Origin: Rotaria socialis
Taxonomy: Eukaryota > Rotifera > Eurotatoria > Philodinida > Philodinidae
Length of the DNA: 64,000 nucleotides
Assembly: GCA_905331475.1 (NCBI GenBank)
Contig: CAJNYU010002047.1
Coordinates: forward strand, 5,141 to 69,140
Direction: 5' to 3'
Every line of letters begins with the position of its first letter. Positions within the stretch are counted from its first letter, which is position 1. Under the pieces are notes generated by a model, which saw nothing but the letters and a program-made list of their open reading frames with translations, ran no database searches and was not told where the DNA came from. The translations under genes and the position numbers were made by a program. Of this stretch, positions 1 to 10,745 are shown one piece after another.

Positions 1-315
1 AAATTTCCCCGTCACGGTCTGGTGGGGGGGGGGGTACAAATTTCTATCCTATATACTTCAACACTTCTTTCAGATCGTGTTTCACAAAATATAGTGCTAA
101 TGCTTTATTTCTTGCGTACTGTCACATTCCAATTAAAGTAAACTCTTCTAAAATGTGCTTCGTGGTTACACGGATTGTAGTTAATTCTGAAGTCCTTTAT
201 CTTTGTCTTCATATATATTGTGCATCTTTTGTGTGGATTCTTGTTACAAGACTAGAAACAACAATATTAACTGATATTCTATTACATTTCAGTTATAGTC
301 ATTCATGTTTGTCAC
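1..315. other. 5' flank of the window with a long G run
   Basis: No coding signal is seen. A run of about a dozen G lies near bases 23-35 and may be a low-quality stretch. A polypyrimidine-AG acceptor-like site lies just before the first gene's ATG, so a 5' UTR intron is possible. Confidence 0.4.
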
Positions 316-3300
316 ATGAGTGGGCAATTTGATTTTCGAGCATCGCTACTCAAAACACAGGAACTTCTATCCGACACTGATCGACATCGCTTGCATTTTC
401 TACTTGGTGATGACATTCCCAAATATTTACGCGATGATCCATCTCTTACTGGAACACTTCGCGTACTTGAAACTCTTTTTGATAGATCTATAATCAATGA
501 TCAAGACTGCGACTACCTGATTGATGCATTCTCAAAAATTCAATGTAACGATGCTGCTAAACGACTTCAAGGTTTATTGTTTCTTCTTATACTATAATTC
601 GTATTCAAACGTATCTTTTTTCCTGTTTTCAGAATACAAACAAGCACATGGACAAAACAGTCGCCAAAAATTCTCATTACAAGATATTCTTCTACAAGAC
701 AGTGTTGATGATAATATGCGCACGACTGGTAGGTAGAAACAAGAGAATTTCTTTTATCTAAGATTAGAAATTTTTTTTCAGAAATTACTCCTGTGACATT
801 CCGCATACTACCGACTGAAACTCTTTCGCCTACATGCACAAACCTAAACCTTGAAAACGAAGAAGTGCGCTCAACATTACCTTGTCACAACGAAACGACA
901 GTGTACAATTATAAATATCAGTGGATTAATCAAATACTCAAACGACCATCTAACACTTGTGCATGGATTCTACTCATTACTGCTATTTTAATCCTGACAA
1001 GTCTTGCGTTAACTGTTTATATCTGGTTTAAATATTTTGGTAGGTTATCATTTACCCCAAATTGTGGTTCCCAAAATCAACCCCCAAATCATATCTCCAT
1101 TTTGAGATCTAAAATAAATCTTGGGCACCAAATCGGGATTTTGATTTGGGGATATACAATATTGAATGTGATTCAAAAGTATCGTACTTCTCGTACTATG
1201 GGAGGCTATAATTTACCCCAAATTGGTCACCAGTATTCAATTCCCAAAGAAAATCCTCGTTTAGGAATTTTTTAATTTGGGGATTTTTTTGACATGAAAT
1301 GTATCATAAATTTTGGTGATTAGTTTTAATTAATTAAATAAAGTAAAAACAGTTTTGCGATGAATCTGGTGATCGAAATATATCTTGAGTTACTACGAAG
1401 TCATTTTTGCTAATACAAAAATATATTCTGGTCACCAGATGTACCTCAGAACTGTTCACCGTAGGCACGTAAGATATATTTCGATCACTAGATTTATCGT
1501 GAAACTGTTTTTACTGTGCTTAATTAATTCAAACCAAACACCAAAATTCATGATGCATTTCATGCCAAAAAACTCCCTAAACGGGGATTTTATTTGGGAA
1601 TTGAATACTGGTAACCAATTTGGGGTAAATGATAACCTACCATAGTACGAGAAGTAGGATACTTTTGAATCAAATTCAATATTGTATATCTTATGTTAAA
1701 AAAATCCCCAAATTTAAATCCCCTGTAACGCCTTGATGAGGATCAGAGACGCAACTAATAAAAATGCCAGGTGCCACAGTATTGGTTATGGCACAATGGC
1801 AGCTATGGAAATTAAATAGTATTGAATATTGGATGAAGATCCAATTGTTTATTCAATGAACAGAAATAGTTGTGCATAAGAAGAACTCTACAAGCAAGTA
1901 GCTGACACGAGTTCGAACGATTATAAGGGACAATCGAATTGGATTAATTGTAAGGAACAATCAAGTTGAAAGAAAGGTAATATGTAATTAATCAAAAACT
2001 ATGATTCTTTTTGATAGAGAAGAAAAATAGTAGTCAGAGAACATACGCTCGAATGATGAGCGAAAGGAATTGAAAGAATGAGTATAGGTATATCTCAGTG
2101 AAGAGAGATATATGAAGAAGCTTGAAGAAAAAAGAGAATAATAAGAATAATGAATAACAATATTAGGCGCAAAAACAAACAAGGGGAAAAGAAACAAACA
2201 GGCACTAAGATAACATTAGTGACGATTATGCCGTCAAATCCCCATTTGGTGACCAAAATTTATTTTAGATCCCGAAATGGGGATATGATTTTGGGGTTGA
2301 TTCTGGGAACCACAATTTGGGGTAAATGATAACCGTTCGATATTTTCGATCTGTCGTGCCAGATAAGTCTAGTAAGTTAATAACCACTAAAATGATGTAT
2401 CAAATAATAACCCAAGAAGAGTGCTTTCTCTAGGCAGTATTCTCTAGACAGTATTCTCTAGGCAGTATTCTCTCAATTTAGTGGCAAACTTTCCGATCAA
2501 TAAAGTAGCTAGCGCAAAACATTCTACTTTAGATGAATATTTAGATTCGTAGTTTCGGATTCGGAAACTCTCCCGTAAAATTGATAGTTGATTTTTTTTC
2601 TTGGCTGAGAAACGTTTTCGATGTGATTTTAATGAAAACTTCCTTATATCATTATGGAAAATCACTATTTCAGTTTTTTTCATGATCATTCATTGATTCT
2701 AAGCGTAATTTACAAAGAGAAAAAATCTTTATGGGCGAACGCTATCAAATAGAAGTTTTTGTTTAATTCACATATATTTTCGCTGAAAATAGTGAGTGTA
2801 AGTAAAAAAAAGCAAAGTTCTGAGTGATATCGAATTTTTGTTTCAGCTGCTTACTTTTTTTGTATGGAACAATTAAAGGATCGTGAGATCTTTCCAATGT
2901 TTTCACAGGCTTGATCTTAGTTTATGAATACCGTGTAAGTGTAATATTATGATTAAAGCTTTTGCCTAATTCCCCAAGATATACTAGCATCTGCTAGAGT
3001 TTTACTCATCAGATGCCTATTGTTCTCAGAGGAAAAAAATGTTTGAAGATAAAATATGTCCATTAATGTTTTTCATATAATCCGTGCGCTGCATCTTTTC
3101 ATAATAAGTGACAATAGCGCTGAAAAGATGAATTAGTGTCACATTGAAGGAGAATCTTATCTTAAATTTCATATGGTTATTGATTTACTAGCTGTGAACT
3201 CTATATCTGCAGGTTCAACGGAAAAAAAAATTATTTGGACTAAAAATAACACTGCCAAGTCTTGTGGTTTCCATGGAAATGATCTTTCGAGTGTTCAGAT

Positions 3301-3475
3301 TCCAAAAGATCTTTGTCTAAAAAAATGTGAAGAAACTTTTGAGTGCACTCATTTTACATGGACAAAACACTATAGTGGTACTTGTTGGATGAAGAAAGGC
3401 CTCGTTTCCAAGAATCAAGCTATCCGAACTAACGATTCATCTGCGATCTGTGGTATAATCGAAAGAACTAGATAA
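316..3475 (+). CDS. Death-effector-like domain / membrane span / PAN-apple protein
   Basis: Four exons can be joined in frame: 316-571, 633-728, 782-1039 and 3213-3475, giving 290 aa. All junctions are GT-AG, and the last one completes a split Gly codon. Residues about 5-85 look like a death effector domain: a six-helix-like pattern running from LLKTQELLSDTDRHRLHFLL to an acidic/basic end near KIQCNDAAKRL. Residues about 178-200 form one hydrophobic span (AWILLITAILILTSLALTVY). The C-terminal 87 residues resemble a PAN/apple domain of the form C-FHGNDL-C-C-CTHFTW-GTCWMKKG-CGI. There is no N-terminal signal peptide, so a type II membrane topology is inferred: DED in the cytosol, apple domain outside. 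DEDs recruit caspases or adaptors and apple domains bind proteins or glycans. The last intron is 2.2 kb, against 53-61 bp for the other two, because fold-back elements are inserted. An alternative reading is two separate genes, but phase agreement argues for one. Confidence 0.68.
1041..2335. mobile_element. Outer fold-back element in the last intron of the DED-apple gene
   Basis: Bases 1041-1150 and 2234-2335 are inverted near-copies. The left arm reads 'ggttatcatttaccccaaat' inward and the right arm ends in its complement. The element has no transposase reading frame and is therefore non-autonomous. It starts exactly at the splice donor of the host exon and encloses a second fold-back. Confidence 0.6.
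1151..1690. mobile_element. Inner fold-back element nested in the outer one
   Basis: Arms 1151-1389 and 1468-1690 are inverted near-copies with an 80-base loop. They start 'gatatacaatattgaat' and end 'attcaatattgtatatc'. Both arms carry the motif 'taccccaaattggt' that is also found in the outer element, so the two belong to one family. No protein is encoded. Confidence 0.6.
2427..2472. repeat. 14-bp tandem repeat, about 3.3 copies
   Basis: The unit tctctaggcagtat occurs three times in a row, with one base changed in the middle copy, followed by a partial unit. It lies inside the large intron of the first gene. Confidence 0.8.
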
Positions 3476-5654
3476 GCTGCTGCTTCTAGAATTTATGTTT
3501 TTATCACGACTAATTGAATTTTTTAAATAACTTTTAATCTTAATTCTTACTCTGTGACTGACTTAGTTATTTTATATAAAACCTAGCATGCATTGTTTTC
3601 TTTTTAAGTTATTATAATTTGTAATAATAAATATTATTCTTCATTTCAACTCCAAACAAATGATGCTCGGTTTTGGGGTCTACTTATATGAATTCTGTAT
3701 TCATTTAATTATCTCTAAAATTTATTTATGAATCCATACCTATCGATACATAATTGATTCTTATACAATAGAAAGATCAGAGTTGCCAAAGGGATTTTTT
3801 CTGAATATGATCAAATGCTGATTGAGATAAAGGGTGTGGGTGTGAGTGTGGGTGTCGATCTCGGTCTAATTTTCAAATAAATCCACACCTACACCCTCAC
3901 CGTTATGAATGGCTGCAAAGATTTTAAAAATACTGAGCAGTCACTATATACATATTTTGGAAATAGATCATGTTTATGGACGTATCACACTATGGTCTAT
4001 TTCATTACTTTCGGAATTGAAAAACAAAAGTATTCATTTCAAATAGTTATGAGAGTCTTCCGGAGCCTTTCGAATAGCACATGAACTCTGAAGAACTCCA
4101 CGGATGTGTGGGTGAAAATGGGAGGTCTTCTATTTTCCAGTACTCACACTCGCACGCGCACGCCATACACCACCCCACCCTTACTTTATTTTCATTCCTT
4201 TTATGTTTGTTTGTGATTTCAAAAAATGATCCATTCAATAAAAGGAGAAACAAATTAGCATTTCAAGCAATGTTCGAAGATCATTCAGCAGAAATAATTC
4301 CTTTTTCTTTTTAGTCGCTTCGAATGTGTCGGGAAAAGAAAAAAAATGTTTTTTTTCTCTAAATTTGTGGCAATATAAAATACAAACGAATGATTTGATG
4401 AAGTTTGCCATGACCTAAATCTATGAATCAGTACGTGAAGTAATGCAGTTTTTCTAGTGTGATGTAAACATTTTATGTTGAATATTCGTTTGCAATACCA
4501 TTGCAACTACTGCATGCCAGGAGTGGACCATTTTTTTTTAATGGAACTTAATTAATGACTTCCATTAGCCATTAATCTTAATGGTTAATGTTTTCTAAGA
4601 AAAACTTAATTCATTAATATTAATTATTAATGAAAAACATTAACATTAATTTCAAAAAATTAATGTTTTCATTAATCGTTAATATTAATGTCAATGTTCT
4701 TGAATGATATTAACGGTTAACGGAAACATTCACCATATTAGTATGAATGGTAATGTTCTCGTTAATATTAGGGATTATATTTTCATTAATCATTAATATT
4801 AATGTTAATGTTTTCATGAAAACATTAAATTTTCCATATTACTGAATTAGGTTTTTCTAAGGAAATATTATCTACAATTATAAATCAATTAACTGATCTT
4901 AATAGCTAATGTTTTCTCCGAAAGTGTTAATTATTTAATATGGAAAGTTATAATGCTTTCATGAAAACGTTAACCAATAATATTAAGTCATTAATTTTAA
5001 TGAAAACATTAACCATTAATCTTAATGGTTAATGAGAAACATTAATATTAATATTAAATTAATGTTAATGGCCCATCCCTACTGCATGGTATGATTCAAT
5101 ACTTGTAAACAACAAAATGATATTTTGTTTGTTAGAATTCATTTGTTATTAGTGCAAAATCATCGTGATCATAGTTCGACATTTTTTCTATCCTGCCTAC
5201 ACCTATTCAATTATTTATTTGACCTGATTTTATATTGGAAACCTGTTTGCATTTTTACACTTGTATTGATATAACAATAATATATCATCAGGCAGTAGTC
5301 TTCATAAGAAGTTCAGCTAATCAATGGAATCAATTTGGATGGCACCATTCACACTAGTTCATGTGAAAATTCAAGAAAATATTGTAAAGCATTTTCTACT
5401 TATAGAGATTTCCTTCTTATATATACACCACCTGTTGGTGTGAGTTTAAGTTTTGCTTCTCTATACCCACACACGCTATACAAAACAATCCGTCGAATAT
5501 AGAAATACCTGCATGTTTTTCTTAGTCTTCATAGTTTTTTAGAGTTGGCACTATAGGTTTTTGTTCAATTCAGATTAACCAACAATAGTGTTGCATCGTG
5601 TTTTACATATTAAATTTATGCTAACTGCCGACCTCTCACAATCTAACACATACT
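3476..5654. other. Intergenic region between the DED-apple gene and the Rab pseudogene
   Basis: No gene is supported. It contains a GT/CA-rich hairpin (about 3832-3900, with a gggtgtgggtg side and a complementary ccacacctacaccc side) and the AT-rich element at 4517-5080. Short open frames near 4047-4314 are not protein-like. Confidence 0.5.
4509..5088. mobile_element. hAT-like MITE with an ATTAAT-rich interior
   Basis: The 8-bp direct repeat actgcatg occurs at 4509-4516 and 5081-5088, flanking 4517-5080. The ends are imperfect inverted repeats: aggagtggacc on the left, and agggatgggcc on the right when complemented. An 8-bp target duplication with a GGGTGGGC-like end is typical of hAT elements. 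The interior is almost entirely variations of ATTAATGTT on both strands and has no reading frame. Confidence 0.65.
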
Positions 5655-6280
5655 ATGGAGGAAAGTTTATCCGCAAACATCGAATATTACTTCACGTTCA
5701 AAGTGGTTCTCATAGGAGATATGGGTGTTGGTAAGGTAAACAATTCGTATAATGTTCTTTTTAATATCAAAACCAAACTCAGTTCTTTTTTAGAGTTCTC
5801 TTTTCCCACGTTTCTTTTACGACAGATGGTAAAAAGTTGAAGGTTCAATTTTTGGGTGAGTTCTTTATATTAACAGCAAGTATTAATAAAGATGTTTTAC
5901 AACAACTATCAGGGCCGCCGTAGAGAATATCGCCTGAGTACAAGTATTCCACTGTGTTATGAACAAACACGTATAGTGCCTTGATCGTGTTTGATTTAGC
6001 AGAACTAAACTCGTTTAATAGCATCGCAAATTGGATCCATGCAACACGCCAAGAAGTATCAAATGATATATCCATGATTCTGATCGGTAATAAATCCGAC
6101 TTGGCTAGCCAACTAAACGTAACATATGAACAGGCGATACATCTCGCTGGTAGATTCGGTGTGCCCTATATGGAAACATCAGCAAAAGATGCACTCAATG
6201 TGGAGCAAACATCAACAACGCAGTATCACAATCAACTTCTCAAATGCATCTGTGTAATAAAAAATAAAAAGTGTCACTGA
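5655..6280 (+). pseudogene. Rab-family small GTPase pseudogene
   Basis: A good P-loop (KVVLIGDMGVGK) is followed by a GT splice donor at 5736. Later, from about 5981, comes IVFDLAELNSF, then the guanine-binding NKSD motif (ILIGNKSDL) and the ETSAKDA box, all clear Rab signatures. Between them the gene is broken. After 'SSLFPRFFYDRW' the frame stops and overlaps a DGKKLKVQ-like piece in another frame, implying a deletion of the switch I region. The DTAGQE switch II motif is degraded and needs frame changes to reach IVFDL. The C-terminus lacks a clear prenylation Cys-Cys end. This is probably a decayed copy of a secretory-pathway Rab (Rab2/4/14-like, uncertain). Confidence 0.7.
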
Positions 6281-6314
6281 TGTCTGCTTAACCCAATCAT
6301 GTAAAACTTGCCGT

Positions 6315-6852
6315 ACATTTGAAGAATCCCCAACCCTAACTAAAGTTTTTCCAAGAAAGTTTTTCACGATAAGCTTCATATTCTTCATTTTGTTAAATGT
6401 TGCATCTCAACATAAAAGATTCGTGGATGTAGGTGTGGGGTATGCATGATGCAAGCATTGAGGAGTGAGTGCTACTAGAATTCCTACGCCCACGGAAACC
6501 AATGCCGCTCACTTGATAACTACAGTCAGTTATCAACGGAACAGCCACCGATTCTAATAGAGTGCATCAATAAATGCCTCAGCAATCATTCTCAGAAGAA
6601 AATCGTTTTTTCGTCAGTAAACTCCATCTTTAGCCAAGATATAGCAAACACAAAAGCGTGATAATACCTTTTTCCATTGTAATCCAATAGATTTCAATCA
6701 TTTGAACTGTTGCTAACTTATTTTTACAGTTATAGCGAGAACACGGTTTTATGCGCACTTGTTTCGTTACGCTTCGCATGAATGGAAGATATAAAATAGT
6801 TGTCAGTCATGGGAGATTGTACTAAAAATTGTCAAAAAATATTCTTTTATCC
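6315..6852. repeat. Direct duplication, copy 1 (ends at an N)
   Basis: This 538-base stretch is repeated at 6854-7389 with about ten differences. It ends directly at the unknown base 6853. The content is non-coding. Confidence 0.9.
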
Positions 6853-6853
6853 N

Positions 6854-7389
6854 ACATTTGAAGAATCCCCACCCTAACTAAAGTTTTTCCAAGAAAGTTT
6901 TTCACGATAAGCTTCATATTCTTCATTTTGTTAAATGTTGCATCTCAACATAAAATATTCGTGGATGTGGGTGTGGGGTATGCATTATGCAAGCATTGAG
7001 GAGTGAGTGCTACTAGAATTCCTACGCCCATAGAAACCAATGCCGCTCACTTGATAACTACAGTCAGTTATCAACGGAACAGCCACCGATTCTAATAGAG
7101 TGCATCAATAAATGCCTCAGCAATCATTCTCAGAAGAAAATCGTTTTTTCGTCAGTAAACTCCATCTTTAGCCAAGATATAGCAAACAAAAAAGCGTGAT
7201 AATACCTTTTTCCATTGTAATCCAATAGATTTCAATCATTTGAACTGTTGCTAACTTATTTTTACAGTTATAGCGAGAACACTGTTTTATGCGCAATTGT
7301 TTCGTTACGCTTCGCATGAATGGAAGATATAAAATAGTTGTCAGTCATGGGAGATTGTACTAAAAATTGTCAAAAATATTCTTTTATCC
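6854..7389. repeat. Direct duplication, copy 2 (starts after an N)
   Basis: Near-identical to 6315-6852 and begins right after the single N at 6853. The placement suggests overlapping contig ends that were joined rather than merged. Confidence 0.9.
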
Positions 7390-7397
7390 ACCTATAA

Positions 7398-7601
7398 ATG
7401 AGTCTTGTTTTTCTTGATATTGTAACTGACTCAAATGTCAGAAATAGTTCAGACTTTCGATATGGACTTTTGGGTGTTCGTTTTTCTCAGGAAAATTTTA
7501 TGAAACTTAGGTATCTGACGATAGATGTTATCGAGAAATTTGAAAAGAAAGAGATTCTTGCCAACGTGCATCGCACTCTGCAGATACTGAACAAGGAATA
7601 A
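7398..7601 (+). CDS. Short open frame, possible terminal exon of unknown gene
   Basis: A 67-aa frame containing RFSQENFMKLRYLTIDVIEK and a helical tail ending in LQILNKE. It is not recognised. It might be the last exon of a gene whose upstream part was lost at the N seam, or a chance frame. No upstream partner exon was found. Confidence 0.25.
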   Translation: MSLVFLDIVTDSNVRNSSDFRYGLLGVRFSQENFMKLRYLTIDVIEKFEKKEILANVHRTLQILNKE

Positions 7602-8329
7602 ATAGTGTCTGTCTTGTGTTTTATTCGTAAATTTTTGCACATGGAATCCTAAAGTGTACATGAAAGTGTGTGGTTTATGTTTAAACAGAGCAGATTGCTA
7701 ACTTTAACAACAGTTTACGATTGTACTAAATAGCAGCCTTAAACAGTTGCCTTTTTTCGCCACAAGTGAGTATTCTACGGACATTTACGGAAATGCGTGA
7801 TCAATCTGAGTTTAGATATAAAACTATTATGTTACAATTAGATTCTCATTTTCATTTTCATTTCTCATCTTCAAGTAACACGAATGAATTACACAAATAT
7901 TAAAGAATTTTTTCTTCCTGAAAGATCATGCAACTGGATAGAATTCAAAATAATAGATAGGCATATACCAGATAAGTTTCTACAATTAATTAGGATTCAA
8001 TGAAGAATACTGGCAAATTCGTAAGTTTCTAAACTAAGCCCCATTTCAATGGATCGCATTTGGGAACTCTTGAGCTCGTTACAATAAACGATAGTCAGAA
8101 GTTATATTTTTTTGACAATAACTTAACTGGCATGTCTCAGATTTTATCTTCGCGTGACCACGCCTAAATAGCATGAATGCTGACAAAGAGAGAAATTAAT
8201 TTTATTTCATGCATAGCAAAGTAAAAGAGAAAAATTCTTCGGTTTATTTTATACATGATTCCACCTATTTCATTACATGCATTACATTCAACCGTATATC
8301 AATGAACATAATAGCATCAAAAGTTGATA
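7602..8329. other. Intergenic
   Basis: AT-rich, with no coding or repeat structure recognised. Confidence 0.4.
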
Positions 8330-9342
8330 ATGTATAAAAATTATTCACAAGTAAATATTTCAATAGACGAAAATAACAATAATAATCATTCGACGGAGAT
8401 GGAGGATTATCCAATATTTTCTTTACCGGTACCAGTTCCCTTCTGATTTCTCATCATTTTTGAAGTTCCAGCTTTGACTTGTTCATTAATACTGCTTTTG
8501 CATCTATTTACTGAACGTAATCTACGACGTTCATTAAACAATCATGTTATTATGGCTCTTATTATTATCGGGCTTTTTTCTCAATTGATGGATATTTCAT
8601 TCTATCTTAATTATTTGAGAATCAACTATGTTTGACCTCCAATACCTGTCACTTGTATTTTATGGTGGTTTTCAGCAACGGGTATTTCGAATTTAACAAA
8701 AATATTCTTATGGCATGGGCATCAGTAGAACGACACATTTTAGTATTTCATGATCGATGGTCATTAAATAGGAAGAAATGTTTATTGATGCATTATTTTC
8801 CTCTTTTTGGAATTGTGCTCTATGGTTTCATTTTCTATATTACAATATTTTCATGTGACAATATGTATGCATATGAGTGGGATTGGTGTCTTTATCCATG
8901 TTTTTATCAAAATGACCTACTAGGTCTGTACGATACAGTCTCGAACTCAATACTACCAACACCAATCATTACAATATGCAGTATTGGATTAGTCATTCGG
9001 GTCATTAAACAAGGACAAACACTTCATTGACATGTTGAATGGCGTAAATATCGAAAAATGATCATACAAATGTTATCAATAACAGGAATGTTTCTTATTT
9101 TTAATTTACCTATGACATGCCCTCGTTTAGCTCATCTTTGTGGTTTACCGAATGGCTCAGCTGGACAATTCGAATTTTATGTCTATTATCTATATCACTT
9201 TGTTTCACTTTTGATGCCTTTTGTTTGCCTTTCTTCATTACCTGAAGTTAGAAAGCGAATCAAACAATTAATGATGTTGCGAACAGTCAATAATTACCAT
9301 CACACCAGGACAAATTTCGTTTCCCTAATCCGTATATTTTAA
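8330..9342 (+). pseudogene. Rhodopsin-like 7TM receptor pseudogene
   Basis: The best frame starts with the ATG at 8330 and gives an Asn-rich N-terminus, TM1 (FLIIFEVPALTCSLILLLHL), TM2 with NNHVIIMALIIIGLFSQL, then AWASVERHILVFHDRW, a TM3/loop 2 signature of rotifer-type rhodopsin-family receptors. TM4-TM7 follow, with VEWRKYRKM before TM6 and LPEVRKRIKQL after TM7. The frame is broken by in-frame TGA at 8444-8446, 8633-8635 and 9028-9030, and by a frame shift near 8700. Parts of every membrane region remain, so the loss looks recent. Ligand unknown; related receptors are chemosensory or peptide receptors. Confidence 0.72.
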
Positions 9343-10745
9343 AAGACTAATTTGTTCGTGTTGTATGATTGTATGTGTGAAGCAAAATTCTAGATTCATC
9401 AAATTATATGTTTTTCAAATCTTACCAATAAAATACATAGTCATTTTCATCAGAAGACTCGATCTCAATAGCTTGTGATTAAAGTTTGAAAGAAAAATCG
9501 AGAGATAGAATAATGTTGTGTCAAAAAAGAATAACGAAGAAAAGATCGCTGGTCAATAGTATTTATTTTAGGAAGCTGATAAAAAAAAAGCCAACATATA
9601 AACATAATCTGCGAAAATACTATACGTCACACTTTCTTCGCATTAGATACTACAGAAAGCGAAGCATTCTTTTCAAATTAGTGTTTGTTTTAGCTCCATA
9701 ATGCATACATGTATAGAATTATTATACATTCAAGGGGATTTTTTTTTATTCAATTAATTTCCGCTTGAATAAGTCGACAAAAGCAAATTGAAGGATGGTA
9801 TATTGAAAGCTAAAATTTGCTTATGCCAGAATGAGGTAACTATTGACATGTTATATCTTAATTCCTTGAATATACGTACGATCGACCTATACAGAAGTAA
9901 ACAGTTACCTTAGAAATACTTTTAACATGCGTTATTTGTAGAACTCATTCTCATCTATGAAGATTTCCTGTACAAAGTTCTATAAAAAAACGATTTCTCT
10001 TTACTAGTGAATTCCATGAAAATTCAAAACGGATAAATCTTTATTCATGATATGAACGATAGTTGCTACGAGTTAAAAAGCATTTTTACATAGTCAAACT
10101 TCAAAATTTGACTTGAATTTTGAAGCATTGTCGGCAAGTTGTATTTTAAATTAAGCCAATGACAAGTCATATTATCTATCATATTAATCAAAGTACTAAT
10201 ATTGGATATTAGTTTTACAAAATTTGATATGGATTTATACAATGCTATTTGATAAAGCAAGCTCTTGTTTATTTGCGATATAAAAAGTATCCGATAGTAC
10301 CGAATATCCGCCACATCAATTATTTGCAACATGAACAGCACAATTGTGGACCGGAGACAAAAGTGATTTTCTTTAACTAACTTTATTTTTAATATGCTAT
10401 TGTCTGTCGTGAAATACTTTTGCAAAATATTTCAATTTCATATCGTTTATTTTGTACGTGGACTTAACTATCTGAACTTGATGGCAAACTTCGATAGATG
10501 TCGTTGTTGTTCGTACAAAGTAGTCTCTTATAAACCCTTGACATTTAAACTTCTTTAAATATTTTATTGCAAAACCTTTTTCCTATCACTGAATAAATAA
10601 TTCTTTTCATATACATAACAATATGACAGTTCACTGTTCATTGGTTCAATCACCTGAATTCATTCAATCATTTATTTACTCATCTGATTGAAACATCAAA
10701 AACAAGCTTGTTGAATTTCTTCGTTTCAAGTTCAAATTAATCACT
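9343..10745. other. Intergenic
   Basis: No gene supported. A 119-codon minus-strand frame at 10066-10425 has no recognisable domain and AT-biased composition, and was not called. Confidence 0.4.

Noticed and set aside
1725..2230. Possible LTR or transposase inside the outer fold-back
   Set aside because: No reading frame and no paired terminal repeats beyond the fold-back arms.
2444..2689. 81-codon minus-strand frame in the large intron
   Set aside because: Lies in the swollen intron, covers the 14-bp repeat and has no domain.
4047..4314. Overlapping frames on both strands
   Set aside because: Overlap each other on opposite strands over a GT/CA-rich stretch; not protein-like.
10066..10425. 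119-codon minus-strand frame
   Set aside because: No domain, AT-driven Ile/Leu/Asn composition and no supporting splice sites.
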